This document shows positions 8,905-18,376 of a stretch of 24,006 bases of DNA, one piece after another (position 1 is the stretch's first letter; each line of letters begins with the position of its first letter). A program made the translations under genes and the position numbers. The stretch is from contig JAISPE010000293.1 in NCBI GenBank assembly GCA_031275145.1, positions 1 to 24,006 on the forward strand. The letters are read 5' to 3'. The stretch is from Prevotellaceae bacterium (GTDB lineage: Bacteria > Bacteroidota > Bacteroidia > Bacteroidales > UBA932). The notes beneath the pieces are model-generated. The model ran no database searches. It had not been told where the DNA came from and was given only the letters and a program-made list of their open reading frames with translations.

Positions 8905-11900
8905 TTAATTTGACAGTGATACGCTTAATCCGAATCCGAAATAAGTTTCCGACCGTGAAATTGCCGAAACCCAGGGCATGTTAACATCGTAGTTGTAGAA
9001 TCCTCTCAGTATGATTCCCTTGTAGAGTGTATAATCGGCGGACACTCTCAGTGATGTTTTCCTGTTTCCGGCAGAGAGTTGAGTTACCTGTTCCGTTTCT
9101 TCGAGGCTGCGGATAAATGTCCGGTCGTTACCGTAACTGAATCCGGCTGTAAGTTTCAGATCCGTATCTACCTTTTTCTGACGGTCTTCTCCGAACTTGA
9201 AAATCAGGGGAACTTTTTTGAAGAAATATGATACGTCGGCCCGGTAAACGAGGTTTGTCATTTCAAGTACCTGATAATTGGCCAGACTCAGTCCCAGTGT
9301 TCTGTCTTTGACGATGCTGAAGACTGTAGTCAAGTCATTTTGCCATGTGAGATTTAGCTTAAACAGGGGATTGAAAGATTCCCGGATACTGATGTTCAGT
9401 ATATTATTCCGGGGGATATAGTCGCCGAGCTGATTTTGCACCCAGCTGTACCCGTAATGGTCCGGAGCAAACTCATCGTTCCAGTTGTATGCATTGACAG
9501 AGTATATCGAGCTGTATGCGTGTTCGATACTTCCGCTTCGGAAGAACTGTTTGAACAGTTCCGAGCGCGAAAATCCAGAATATCTTATTGTCCAGTTGGG
9601 CAGGGGGATATTCCAGAAATTGCCCAGCGACACCTTTGATGACGACCGTCCGGTATATGCCGCTCTAAACGCCGGTATCAGAGCCTCCTGCGACAGTTTG
9701 CCGTATCCCGTCGGAAATTCTCCGCCGCCGGGATTGTAATTTCCGCCCGAACGGCTCTGTCTTTCGCGGGCAATTCTCCACGCAATATCTTTCCTGTAAC
9801 TGTCGAAACGGTCAAAAGCGTCTGACTGATAATTTTTTGCTATTCTGTATTTCTGGAATGCCGTTTTCAGAGTTATCACCGAAATGCTGAAACTTCCTAT
9901 CGCCTGAGTAATTCCCGTTCCGGAAGCTATATCATAAGTTGTCAGGTCTCTACGCTCATTGCGCATACCGGTCAGAGTTATCTGCAAATCCTTTATCGGC
10001 TCAAGAGTCAGGCGTACATTCAGGTCGGTTGATTTCTGCATCACGTAAGGATTAATCATCGTCGAATCATTTGTTAGCCAGCCATGTGATTTTGCCCTCA
10101 ACAGAAAATCGGTCGCCTGTCCTCCCATGACAAACTGAAGACCGGGAGCAAGATTGTTCCCCAGATTGTTCAGTCCCACGAACTTGGGCATACCCATAAA
10201 TCCGGGCAAAATCGACTGTTCGGTCTGATTATACTGTATCGAACCTGAACGCACCATCATCAGCATGCGTGTCAGCAATTTAACCGAATATGCGCCGGCG
10301 CTCTCCTGTTTCGGAACTTTGCCTTTTACAAGGATTTTCACCCTCGCATCCGAAGCAACCTGCACGGATACTCTGTTTTTGTCTAATGTTTCGGATGTTG
10401 CCTTTACTGCCGTACCGTTTTCATTTACAACGGATATGGTTACATCTTCAGTTCCAAGTCCGTGATTTACGGTACGCCTGTTACCGGCTTTAATATTGTA
10501 TACCCTTGACTCGAAAGTCTTTTCGACCATTTCGGGTTTCTTTTTGCCGTCAAACTCGTCATTGACAGACTGTAAAAACTTGGATTTGTTATACAGTCTT
10601 TTGAAGTCGGCGTCAAGATTGCCGGATATTGTTCGTCCGTTGGCTATTGTGTTCCCCGGCTCATAGATATATCCGTAATCGTTCCGGTCCAGAACAGGCG
10701 CTGCAACCCAGTTAAATGTGCCTCTGTAACTTGCCGTACCCGAAATCCAGTCCGTAAGTTTAAGTTTGCTGAACGGCACTTGCCACGACAGTCCGAAAGA
10801 GTGTCCGAAATCGACTGTTCTGCCGAAATTTTTGATATTTGACCATACCGAATCTTTCCAGCGGCTGTATCCTGTCGGGTCTAACACTTTGTTTACCATA
10901 CCTTCGGGCTCGTCTATTCTTGCGACGTTCGAGGCCGAATATGTAAATGTAAGGCTGCGTGCCAGATTCCATGTGAGGTTATAGTTGCGAGTCCATCTGA
11001 AATCTTTGGAATAGTACGAGGGCAATTTTGCCTCCGGATATGCGATATTCCTGTTTTGCCGCTCGTTATACATCCTGTACAGGTCGGTAGAAAATGTAAA
11101 CTGATTCGGGACAAGATTAAAGTTAAAATCGCGTATCAGCGCAAACCATGGCGAACTCAGGAACGGTATTTTCTTAAACGGTTCGATATAAAGGGGAGAG
11201 ATACTGTATCCGTAAGTCAGGCCGCCGCGATATTCCTTATACAGATACCGTTCGATGTTTACGTTATGCTGAAACGTTTCGTTGTATGCAAAATTCATGC
11301 TCAGATTGGAAATATTCACTATACCGCCCTGCCTCATTCCGCTTGGCGCTATGCGCATATTGCTTACATTTAACGATTTGGTTTGAGTATAATCCTGCGC
11401 AAGCATCCTCAGCGAATCCCGTTGCGCTTTTGTACGGAGAGCCTTCATTGCGTCGCGGTATGTCATATCCGGAGAGAGGGGGTCGTACATCGGATTGGCA
11501 AAACGTTCCGAAAATCCGAAGAATACGGGAAGGCTCAGTCCGATTTTCTGTGAAAAGAAACGCCCGAGTTCCAGACTCGACAGAATGTCGTACCGGTAAA
11601 CATCTTCCTGACTGCGTTCCTGCTGCGTCTGTTCCAGACCTCCGAAACCTGTCGTCATAAAATTGCCCGATATGGAAACGTTTCCGAAATCGGCTAAACG
11701 GATACCCAGATTTGCCGTACCTGCCCAGCCGCCCTTATTTTCGAAATCGGAAAGCCGCAACTCGTTAATCCATATCGCTCCCGACTTGGGAACACCCATA
11801 TCGCTCACCGTTTCCTTCTTTATCGGGTTACGTACTCCGACCATCATTGTCTTTACCTTTCCCAGATTCGGATTTCCCTTTACACGAATGATATGGCTGC

Positions 11901-14900
11901 CTCTAATCTCTTCGTACATAACGTTCACCGACCCGCCGTTGGCATTGCGGAACGCTTTTAATTCGGTGAAATCGGTGAGATTTATATCCAGCATGTTTTC
12001 TTCGGGCCAGACGATATATCTTTGATTGTCGAGATAAAATCCGTGCGCCGTCAGTTTCAGCGGTATTTCATATTCGTAATAATTGTTCTGCAAATCGCTG
12101 CCTATACGCACAAACAGCGACAAGTCATCATTTTGCAGATTCATGTCGGTAACAAGAGCTTCGGCGTGTACGTCCATCTGCAGTCTCCGGTATTGCCGGA
12201 AATCATACGTAATTGTCTTGTAAACAGCTCTTGCATCACCGTCGGGTAAATTTTTCACGACTAACTGCAAAGCCTGTTCGTTAAGCTCTCTTTCCTGTAT
12301 GGTATTAACGTCGATAACTCTGTCGGTATTAGGCGGCAGGACATAGTTTACGGGGATTCTCTGCGAACTTTCTTCGATGTTTACAACCGAAACCTCGAAT
12401 GCCGAACTGCCTGTTTCCGGTTGAGTCAGCCCTTCCTGTCCCTGTAAAAGCGAGTAGTTGAACTTTCTCCATTCGCTGCGGACAAGCTCGAGCGAGGCAA
12501 AACGCATCACCGTGGTATCTTCAAAATTCCGCATGAACATACGCATGAATCTCACAGATTTAAAGTCGCTTATCGGGCCTATTACTTTCTGATAGTCGCT
12601 GAGGGGAATCCTGAACTGATACCAGCGGGTCGTATGTTTGCCGGAATTGGGAAAAACGGTATCTTTCACAAAGATATCCGATATGAAATTCTCTCCGATT
12701 TTCATGTCCGGATGCATACGTATATAATATTGGAAATAACTCTCGTTTTCTTCCATAGTATTGTCTCTGTTAATATCTTCCATATCGGGATTTACCGTAT
12801 AGACCTGACTTTCGCTTCCCAGATCGGAGTTCGAGGAGTTGCCTTCGGGATTGTTGAAATCCTTGTAGCGGTCCATGATTGTGGCGCGTCTCTGGTCGTG
12901 TACCGGGTCGCGATAATAAACGAAATCGTCGCTCGAAGGGTCGTGCAGAAGTTTATCGCGTGCAGCCTGACTGGAAATCACGCCCTGTATGTTCCGGATA
13001 AAATCGCCGAAGAAGAGAGTTTCGAGTTCGCTGTTCATCCCGTCAAGACCGATGTCCTTTACAGTGCGGGAGTTGCCGTCGCTGTCGAAAGTATTGACCA
13101 GCGCCGAATTTTTAGGAACATATCCCCATTCGGTACGTACCATCGCGGTCGTGTCGTACGGGAAAGGAATACCCTGTTCGTGAGCTTTATAACCGTCACG
13201 CAAAACGTCTTCCGAGACTGTGCCGAGGTTGATGTAGAAATCGCCGCCTTTGGAACTGGAATTGTACGTAAACGGGTCCATCAGCCAAAACTCAATGTAA
13301 TCGTAATTTGCGGATTCCAGATCTGTTATGGACAATGATCTCATTATTCCCGCCCAGCGTTTACGCGGCTCGCGCAGAAACCCGTTATTGTCAATGTTTA
13401 CATAATCATAGTTATACGGGCCTCTTTCGTTGGGATAGTAATTGAGATTCAGTGTCGGCAGCTCATAAGGCGTACCTTCGGGCAATTGCCTGTTGGGATA
13501 AATATCCCGCACAGGAATGTTGCAAACCCAGAAATTCTCCTGATACCTTGCCGGATCCTGTACATAGTATCCGGGTGTAGACGAGGAATTTCGCAACAGT
13601 TCGGCATCGGTGTAATACCATGCAAGTTTTGCCCTGTTGAAACCCGCGCCCGGGTCGTTATGTCTTGATCCTTCGGGGAATATATCATCCTGCCCCTGTG
13701 GAACGCTTGCAAGAGTCCATGCCATATAATGCCTCAGATCCAGAGAGTTTTTAGAACTTTCGAAATCGTCGACAAACAGTTTTCCCTTAATGCCTCTCGG
13801 CTGCCCCGCAATAAGGTTGGCCACTTCGGCTCTGAAACTTATAGACGACTTGGCGCTTGTGTTTACAAACGGAAGGCTGTTGATCAGATTTGTCAAAAAT
13901 TTGGATTCCGCATTGTAAGCCGTATGCAGTCCCCATATTGCATTCGACACAGGCTCTTCGCCATAAGCAATTTTCTGTGTCATCGGCTTTTCGTTCAGAT
14001 ACAGCATAGTGCCTCCAATCAGGAAATTATCGTTGAACCGGTATTCCGTATTGACGCCTAACATGGTTTTTGTCTGCATGTTATAGGTTTCCCTGCCTTC
14101 CAGCTTTATGCTTATGGGAATATTTGAATTAAGGTATCCCGGATTGATGATTGTAACTCTTCCCAGCAGATAATTTACCTGATAATCGATGCCTTCGAGC
14201 AGAGTAGCTCCTCCGGCGGTAACAACTACAGAACCTGCGGCAACATTGGTCGCCTGAAGATCAATCTCGCCCTGCGACGAGGCTTCGTAAAAACCCCGGA
14301 TATAGAATTTATTTTTCTCGGCAAGCTCTTTGGCTTTTATTAAAGTAGAATCATACAGTTCTTTATATACATATTTCGAGGCGGCAGGATCTCCATTGAA
14401 GCGGGACTCCAGCGAACGCCCGAACGGCTCAAGTACGGGAAATATTATCAGGCTTTTAGCCTCATTGATCGTTATTCCCTGCAGATAATCGAATACCCCG
14501 TCGGGATATGCGTCGCCGTTAAGGTTTACTTTGTCGAAGCCCAATACGCTTATTAACGGCTGTTTATCTATCGGCCCTTCGGAGATATACGGCACAGAAG
14601 TTCCCAGCTGACTGTCTTCGTAAAATATATTCAGTTCAAAATTGCTGGCATTCAGTCCGTATGCATTCAAAGCGTATATGTTTTTCATCATCAGTCTCCA
14701 TGTCGGCAGACGGGGAGTAAGTATCGTTCCTTTTATCAGTTTGAGAATAAGCGTACTGTCAGAGCCTGTCGTTCCCGAAGTCGAAATTTCACCGACCTTG
14801 AAAGTCCGGCCGTTTAGCGTATATTCGTAAGCCACAGCCAAAACCTCGTCTTCCTTGAGCGGCATGCTGAGGGATATATATCCGAGTTGCGAGTTTAGAA

Positions 14901-16170
14901 TAAATTCGTCGGAATTGAGTTTCCGCGCGCGCTCAAGTTTTTCGTAATCCTTGCCCGAAGTGAAATTCCGTGCCGACAGGGGTTGCAGAGCCATCGCAAT
15001 CTGCGAAAAATTCCGCAGACTGTATGTGCCTGTCATTGACTGATACAGCCCGTTTGACAGGTTCGAGGGATACTGCTGTCCCGTGGCGGCAAACTCCGGG
15101 ATACTGTTGTGAATATTATCGCGGTTTGGCTCGGCCAAATCCATAAATGCTATAATATTGCGCTGATTGTTGTTGGTCATTGTGATAGAACTGGTTCGAT
15201 TTGTGACCCAGACTTCTATTTTTGTGATATTGACACCCGAAGTAATCAGCGGTCTTTGCGAAAGCGCGCGTTCGTAATTGTCTTTGAAATAGTGCGAAAG
15301 GAAAAAGTGCTGATTGGCCCGGTATTCGTCGGCGGCGATTTCAAATTCTCTCGACTGAGCGCCTCCGTTGACGTTAATGGTTTTTGACTGACCTCTTTGC
15401 TGGGATGCAAGCAAAGTCATGTACAGTTTTCCTATTTTCAGGTCGGCACGGCCGCCGAACAAACTCATGCTTCCGGAAATAAGCGAGTTACTCACAGGCA
15501 TACTTATGTTTCCGAGTTCCAGATTTTGAAGGATATCGTCTTCGTCGCTTTTATAGCCGATGTTGAGGTTTGTCTCAAAATCGAAAGTGGAATTGGGGTC
15601 GAAGGTGAAATTCAGTTTTATCCGTTTGCCGATACTTCCTGTGAGGTTTAACTGGTAATTTGCCTCGAAATTCGGCGAAACGGTTGTTCTGTAAGGAGGA
15701 GGAGTAAGCGGATTGTTTATTCTGGTTGATCTGACGCCCAGCCTGACGTCTACCCTCCCGTTGAAATTGACTGAGATATCGTTTCCTCCGAAAACTTTTT
15801 CGAAAGCCTTGTTATTCACGCTTCTCCTGAACGAAGGCAAAATTCCTTCCCGGCCGCCTGCCGTTCCTGCGCTCTCTTCTCTCCTCTTAATCCACGCATT
15901 GCTCATGGCTTTGACTATGGTCTCCTTATCGTATTCTTCCTTTGAAAGAATTTTAAACGGTATTCCCATTTTTTCTTCTCCTTTTTTATAATAGAGATAC
16001 CGGTCCGTATCGGGATCATATACAACTGTTTCTTCATCGTCAAGCTGTGGAAAGGGCAGGTATGCAGCGCTGTCGGAAGTCCGGTTTTGAGCCGTAACCG
16101 CACAGCACATAACCGCAAATGCCATGATCAGGAAAAATCGTGATAACTGTCTGATATTTCGTTTAAACAT
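8905..16170 (-). CDS. sprA: SprA/Sov, type IX secretion outer-membrane translocon
   Basis: A 2421-aa protein, in the size range of Flavobacterium SprA and Porphyromonas Sov (about 2400-2500 aa). It is the giant outer-membrane beta-barrel through which type IX cargo leaves the periplasm. The N-terminus has a signal peptide (basic start, hydrophobic stretch, likely cleavage after AVTA near residue 27). The body shows long runs of alternating aromatic and polar strands, for example FNGRVDVRLGVRSTRI and YQLNLTGSIGKRIKLNFTF near residues 135-185. The C-terminus ends in FGFGLSVSLSN, consistent with a final barrel strand. It lies 17 bp downstream of ruvA, a pairing I recall as common in Bacteroidota. 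No other type IX genes are in the window. Long opposite-strand ORFs inside it are shadows. Confidence 0.93.
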   Translation of the reverse strand: MFKRNIRQLSRFFLIMAFAVMCCAVTAQNRTSDSAAYLPFPQLDDEETVVYDPDTDRYLYYKKGEEKMGIPFKILSKEEYDKETIVKAMSNAWIKRREESAGTAGGREGILPSFRRSVNNKAFEKVFGGNDISVNFNGRVDVRLGVRSTRINNPLTPPPYRTTVSPNFEANYQLNLTGSIGKRIKLNFTFDPNSTFDFETNLNIGYKSDEDDILQNLELGNISMPVSNSLISGSMSLFGGRADLKIGKLYMTLLASQQRGQSKTINVNGGAQSREFEIAADEYRANQHFFLSHYFKDNYERALSQRPLITSGVNITKIEVWVTNRTSSITMTNNNQRNIIAFMDLAEPNRDNIHNSIPEFAATGQQYPSNLSNGLYQSMTGTYSLRNFSQIAMALQPLSARNFTSGKDYEKLERARKLNSDEFILNSQLGYISLSMPLKEDEVLAVAYEYTLNGRTFKVGEISTSGTTGSDSTLILKLIKGTILTPRLPTWRLMMKNIYALNAYGLNASNFELNIFYEDSQLGTSVPYISEGPIDKQPLISVLGFDKVNLNGDAYPDGVFDYLQGITINEAKSLIIFPVLEPFGRSLESRFNGDPAASKYVYKELYDSTLIKAKELAEKNKFYIRGFYEASSQGEIDLQATNVAAGSVVVTAGGATLLEGIDYQVNYLLGRVTIINPGYLNSNIPISIKLEGRETYNMQTKTMLGVNTEYRFNDNFLIGGTMLYLNEKPMTQKIAYGEEPVSNAIWGLHTAYNAESKFLTNLINSLPFVNTSAKSSISFRAEVANLIAGQPRGIKGKLFVDDFESSKNSLDLRHYMAWTLASVPQGQDDIFPEGSRHNDPGAGFNRAKLAWYYTDAELLRNSSSTPGYYVQDPARYQENFWVCNIPVRDIYPNRQLPEGTPYELPTLNLNYYPNERGPYNYDYVNIDNNGFLREPRKRWAGIMRSLSITDLESANYDYIEFWLMDPFTYNSSSKGGDFYINLGTVSEDVLRDGYKAHEQGIPFPYDTTAMVRTEWGYVPKNSALVNTFDSDGNSRTVKDIGLDGMNSELETLFFGDFIRNIQGVISSQAARDKLLHDPSSDDFVYYRDPVHDQRRATIMDRYKDFNNPEGNSSNSDLGSESQVYTVNPDMEDINRDNTMEENESYFQYYIRMHPDMKIGENFISDIFVKDTVFPNSGKHTTRWYQFRIPLSDYQKVIGPISDFKSVRFMRMFMRNFEDTTVMRFASLELVRSEWRKFNYSLLQGQEGLTQPETGSSAFEVSVVNIEESSQRIPVNYVLPPNTDRVIDVNTIQERELNEQALQLVVKNLPDGDARAVYKTITYDFRQYRRLQMDVHAEALVTDMNLQNDDLSLFVRIGSDLQNNYYEYEIPLKLTAHGFYLDNQRYIVWPEENMLDINLTDFTELKAFRNANGGSVNVMYEEIRGSHIIRVKGNPNLGKVKTMMVGVRNPIKKETVSDMGVPKSGAIWINELRLSDFENKGGWAGTANLGIRLADFGNVSISGNFMTTGFGGLEQTQQERSQEDVYRYDILSSLELGRFFSQKIGLSLPVFFGFSERFANPMYDPLSPDMTYRDAMKALRTKAQRDSLRMLAQDYTQTKSLNVSNMRIAPSGMRQGGIVNISNLSMNFAYNETFQHNVNIERYLYKEYRGGLTYGYSISPLYIEPFKKIPFLSSPWFALIRDFNFNLVPNQFTFSTDLYRMYNERQNRNIAYPEAKLPSYYSKDFRWTRNYNLTWNLARSLTFTYSASNVARIDEPEGMVNKVLDPTGYSRWKDSVWSNIKNFGRTVDFGHSFGLSWQVPFSKLKLTDWISGTASYRGTFNWVAAPVLDRNDYGYIYEPGNTIANGRTISGNLDADFKRLYNKSKFLQSVNDEFDGKKKPEMVEKTFESRVYNIKAGNRRTVNHGLGTEDVTISVVNENGTAVKATSETLDKNRVSVQVASDARVKILVKGKVPKQESAGAYSVKLLTRMLMMVRSGSIQYNQTEQSILPGFMGMPKFVGLNNLGNNLAPGLQFVMGGQATDFLLRAKSHGWLTNDSTMINPYVMQKSTDLNVRLTLEPIKDLQITLTGMRNERRDLTTYDIASGTGITQAIGSFSISVITLKTAFQKYRIAKNYQSDAFDRFDSYRKDIAWRIARERQSRSGGNYNPGGGEFPTGYGKLSQEALIPAFRAAYTGRSSSKVSLGNFWNIPLPNWTIRYSGFSRSELFKQFFRSGSIEHAYSSIYSVNAYNWNDEFAPDHYGYSWVQNQLGDYIPRNNILNISIRESFNPLFKLNLTWQNDLTTVFSIVKDRTLGLSLANYQVLEMTNLVYRADVSYFFKKVPLIFKFGEDRQKKVDTDLKLTAGFSYGNDRTFIRSLEETEQVTQLSAGNRKTSLRVSADYTLYKGIILRGFYNYDVNMPWVSAISRSETYFGFGLSVSLSN

Positions 16171-16187
16171 ACAATTAATGTTAATTT

Positions 16188-16775
16188 TTACATCTGCTTG
16201 AAAGCGGCTTTAATCAATTCCTGAACAGTATAGTTTTTCTTCTCTTCCAGCAATTTATCCAGTACTTTCTCGGCGGGGGCTTTTGCATAACCCAGTGCAA
16301 TGAGCGCCAGCATGGCTTCTTCTTTCTGTTTGTTGAATGTCGCCTGTTTTGAAAACAAATCGACGCTTGCTCCCGATGTGGTAATCTTGTCTTTTAAATC
16401 CACAATTATCCTTTGAGCGGTTTTAAGTCCTATCCCCTTAACACTTTTCAATGTATTGATGTCTTCTTTAAGTATCGCCGTCCTGATTTCTTCAGACGAA
16501 AGCGACGAAAGCATTATCAGCGCCGTATTGGGTCCTACTCCGTTTACATTGATGAGTAACCGGAAAATGTGCCGCTCGTCTTCGTCATAAAAACCGTACA
16601 GCAAATTCGCATCTTCCCGGACAATCTGATGGACATTCAATTTAACCCTCGTGGCATCTGCAAGTTTCGAATATGTCTGAAGCGATATAATTATTTTATA
16701 CCCAACTCCCTGTACATCCAAAACCGCATAAGTCGGCGTCATCAAAACCAATTCTCCATTTATATACTCGTACAT
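16188..16775 (-). CDS. ruvA: Holliday junction branch migration protein RuvA
   Basis: A 195-aa protein that binds Holliday junctions as a tetramer and loads the RuvB motor during recombinational repair. The N-terminal OB domain begins MYEYINGELVLM and contains VQGVGYKI. Two helix-hairpin-helix motifs follow at 75-86 (INVNGVGPNTAL) and 109-123 (LKSVKGIGLKTAQRI). The C-terminal RuvB-binding domain (about 145-195) includes EEAMLALIALGYAKAPAEKV. The length is normal. It is the first gene of the minus-strand block and has its own promoter box about 48 nt upstream; sprA follows after 17 bp and is probably cotranscribed. Confidence 0.95.
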   Translation of the reverse strand: MYEYINGELVLMTPTYAVLDVQGVGYKIIISLQTYSKLADATRVKLNVHQIVREDANLLYGFYDEDERHIFRLLINVNGVGPNTALIMLSSLSSEEIRTAILKEDINTLKSVKGIGLKTAQRIIVDLKDKITTSGASVDLFSKQATFNKQKEEAMLALIALGYAKAPAEKVLDKLLEEKKNYTVQELIKAAFKQM

Positions 16776-16822
16776 TACTCTACACTAATTTCCTATTCAT
16801 TAAACCAAATAAACTTAACAAA

Positions 16823-16830
16823 CAAAAGTA
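16823..16830 (-). promoter_or_regulatory. Bacteroidota -7 promoter box for ruvA-sprA
   Basis: On the minus strand this reads TACTTTTG, matching TAnnTTTG, and predicts a leader of about 40 nt before the ruvA ATG at 16775. No matching -33 TTTG is visible. Confidence 0.5.
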
Positions 16831-17043
16831 GTAATTTATTTGTAATGACCGGTTATTTTTTATCGTATCCGGAATTAAATACTTTGTTTATAATGCTTTG
16901 ATTCGAACGAAAATTTTAAGAAATACAGCGATTTTTTGACAGAAAATCATGTTTATTAACAAAATTTCGATTATGCTGCATTTGATAACGGGTAAAAAAG
17001 CATAATAATACGTACATTATAAAAAAACAGAAAATATATCAAA

Positions 17044-17093
17044 ATATAAATCATTAACAGTATGCCTTATATAAATCATTAACAGTATGCCTT
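17044..17093. repeat. Perfect 25-bp tandem duplication
   Basis: Two identical adjacent 25-bp copies (17044-17068 and 17069-17093), each containing AAATCATTAACAGTATGCC. A shorter related piece, CAGTATGCC, recurs at 17131-17139. No function is apparent. Confidence 0.9.
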
Positions 17094-17159
17094 CCGGCAG
17101 AGTAATATTCTGCATAGGCAAGATCTATGACAGTATGCCGGACATATATCCGGTCAATC

Positions 17160-17472
17160 AAAGACTCGAGTCTTTCCCGGATACGCTCATGTTTTTTAAC
17201 GAAAGACTCGAGTCTCTGACCTTTGTATCGAGTCTTTCGGGCAAAGACACGTGTCTTTCGGACAAAGTCACGTGTCTTTTGAGCAAAGTCACGTGTCTTT
17301 TGAGGAAAGTCACGTGTCTTTTGAGGAAAGACTCGAATCTTTCGGGCAAAGTCACGTGTCTTTTGAGGAAAGACTCGTGTCTTTTGAGGAAAGACTCGTA
17401 ACACGGGTCATGGACTCGAGACTTTGCTCAAAAGACACGAGTCTTTCGGGCAAAGTCACGTGTCTTTTGAGC
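17160..17472. repeat. Tandem array of 21-bp palindromic units (about 15 units)
   Basis: Most units consist of a 16-bp perfect or near-perfect palindrome plus a 5-bp linker. The palindrome is AAAGACTCGAGTCTTT, AAAGACACGTGTCTTT, or the one-mismatch form AAAGTCACGTGTCTTT. The linker is usually TGAGG, TGAGC, CGGGC or CGGAC. Unit starts include 17160, 17202, 17243, 17264, 17285, 17306, 17327, 17348, 17369, 17431 and 17452. The units at 17181 and 17390 have lost the palindrome; those at 17223 and 17411 are 20 bp long. The spacing equals two helical turns, so all palindrome centres face the same side of the DNA. It lies downstream of the cyclase-like gene. It could be a binding-site array or an expanding minisatellite; heptapeptide ORFs across it are probably spurious. 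Confidence 0.92.
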
Positions 17473-17605
17473 AAAGACAAATGCTGTTTTGGACAGTTCA
17501 ATTTTTATAGTCTTCTGTTTTTACCTTAATTATATAAGGCGGGAAAACTTGAGATAAAAACATATTGAAACCGTATGAATTCATTGCAGAAAAGGTTGGA
17601 GACAG

Positions 17606-18376
17606 CTAACGTTTCTGTTTCGTCAACAAGCTAAGTTTCTTAAAATCAATCGTACTTTCATTAATTAATGTAATGGTATTGTCTATATATCTTCTTGGAG
17701 AACCGGATACTTTTAAATAATACTCTTTTAATTTTTTGATGATTTCAGTTCTAACAGTCGTCTCATCTTTTTCATTTGACTGTTCACTCAATTGAGGAAA
17801 CCAATTCAAATTAAAATGTGTAATATTTCCGGATTTTAAAGGACTTTTTCCTTCAAAAATTAACTGATACAGTATTGAGTAATATGAGTGGTCTTTCGTT
17901 ATATTCTGTTTAATAAACTCCTCAATTGAGTTATGGACTACAACCCCAATATAATTCACGTCTTCTTCGAGAAGATATGCATCTATAATAGGTTGTCCGA
18001 AATACAGTTGCTTCTCTTTGTCCAGACTTACATTTCCATACGCCATACCTCCTTTAATCAGAAATTTTTTTTCCAGGAACAAACTAAACAAAAATCTCGC
18101 GGAAATTAAAAAGACAATGAAACTTTCAATTTCACCATTTTGTGAGAACAAAATGATTGAATCTGAAAATTTCACGATATGAACACCAAGTAATCTCTCT
18201 ACAACCGGATCATCTCCTAAAATTTCATTCAGTGTATTTTCTTTTATCTGTATTTCAGCCAAATCAGCATATATTTTTTCGTGAGGTTCTCTCATTACTC
18301 TATCTTTGAACCCCAATATATCAAAGAGAGCCACAAATCTATTGTTTGTAATTGACGATGTATCACTGTTTTTCAT
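17606..18376 (-). CDS. Class III nucleotide cyclase-like protein
   Basis: A 256-aa soluble protein with the hallmarks of a class III nucleotidyl cyclase core. FVALFDILGFKDRV (14-27) resembles the F-x-D-I-x-G-F metal loop, with D19. VKFSDSIILF (68-77) supplies the second metal aspartate, D72. LIKGGMAYGNV (106-116) fits the R/K-x-G-x-x-x-G strand. FGQPIIDAYLLE (126-137) resembles the conserved segment that follows in cyclases. No membrane or sensor domain is present. Stand-alone cyclases of this kind include PycC of Pycsar antiphage systems, which works with a TIR or membrane effector; no such effector is recognisable here. The ATG overlaps the upstream repeat ORF by 14 bp, so this is the last gene of a tightly packed chain. 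The nucleotide product cannot be predicted. Confidence 0.72.
   Translation of the reverse strand: MKNSDTSSITNNRFVALFDILGFKDRVMREPHEKIYADLAEIQIKENTLNEILGDDPVVERLLGVHIVKFSDSIILFSQNGEIESFIVFLISARFLFSLFLEKKFLIKGGMAYGNVSLDKEKQLYFGQPIIDAYLLEEDVNYIGVVVHNSIEEFIKQNITKDHSYYSILYQLIFEGKSPLKSGNITHFNLNWFPQLSEQSNEKDETTVRTEIIKKLKEYYLKVSGSPRRYIDNTITLINESTIDFKKLSLLTKQKR

Larger units (their letters stand above)
16776..17605. other. 830-bp intergenic region between ruvA and the cyclase-like operon
   Basis: I see no credible gene here. From ruvA outward it holds the ruvA promoter box, about 210 bp of AT-rich sequence without recognisable signals (16831-17043), a 25-bp tandem duplication, a small hairpin (CCGGA 17138-17142 with TCCGG 17149-17153), the 21-bp palindrome array, and about 130 bp of unremarkable sequence after it. 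ORFs of about 60-116 codons in several frames across the array arise only because the repeat length is a multiple of three. Confidence 0.7.

Noticed and set aside
12634..13338. Plus-strand ORF of 234 codons
   Set aside because: Antisense shadow of sprA.
17054..17529. Four ORFs of 65-116 codons on both strands with heptapeptide repeats
   Set aside because: All are produced by the 21-bp palindrome array, whose length is a multiple of three; none has a promoter, family match or non-repeat domain.
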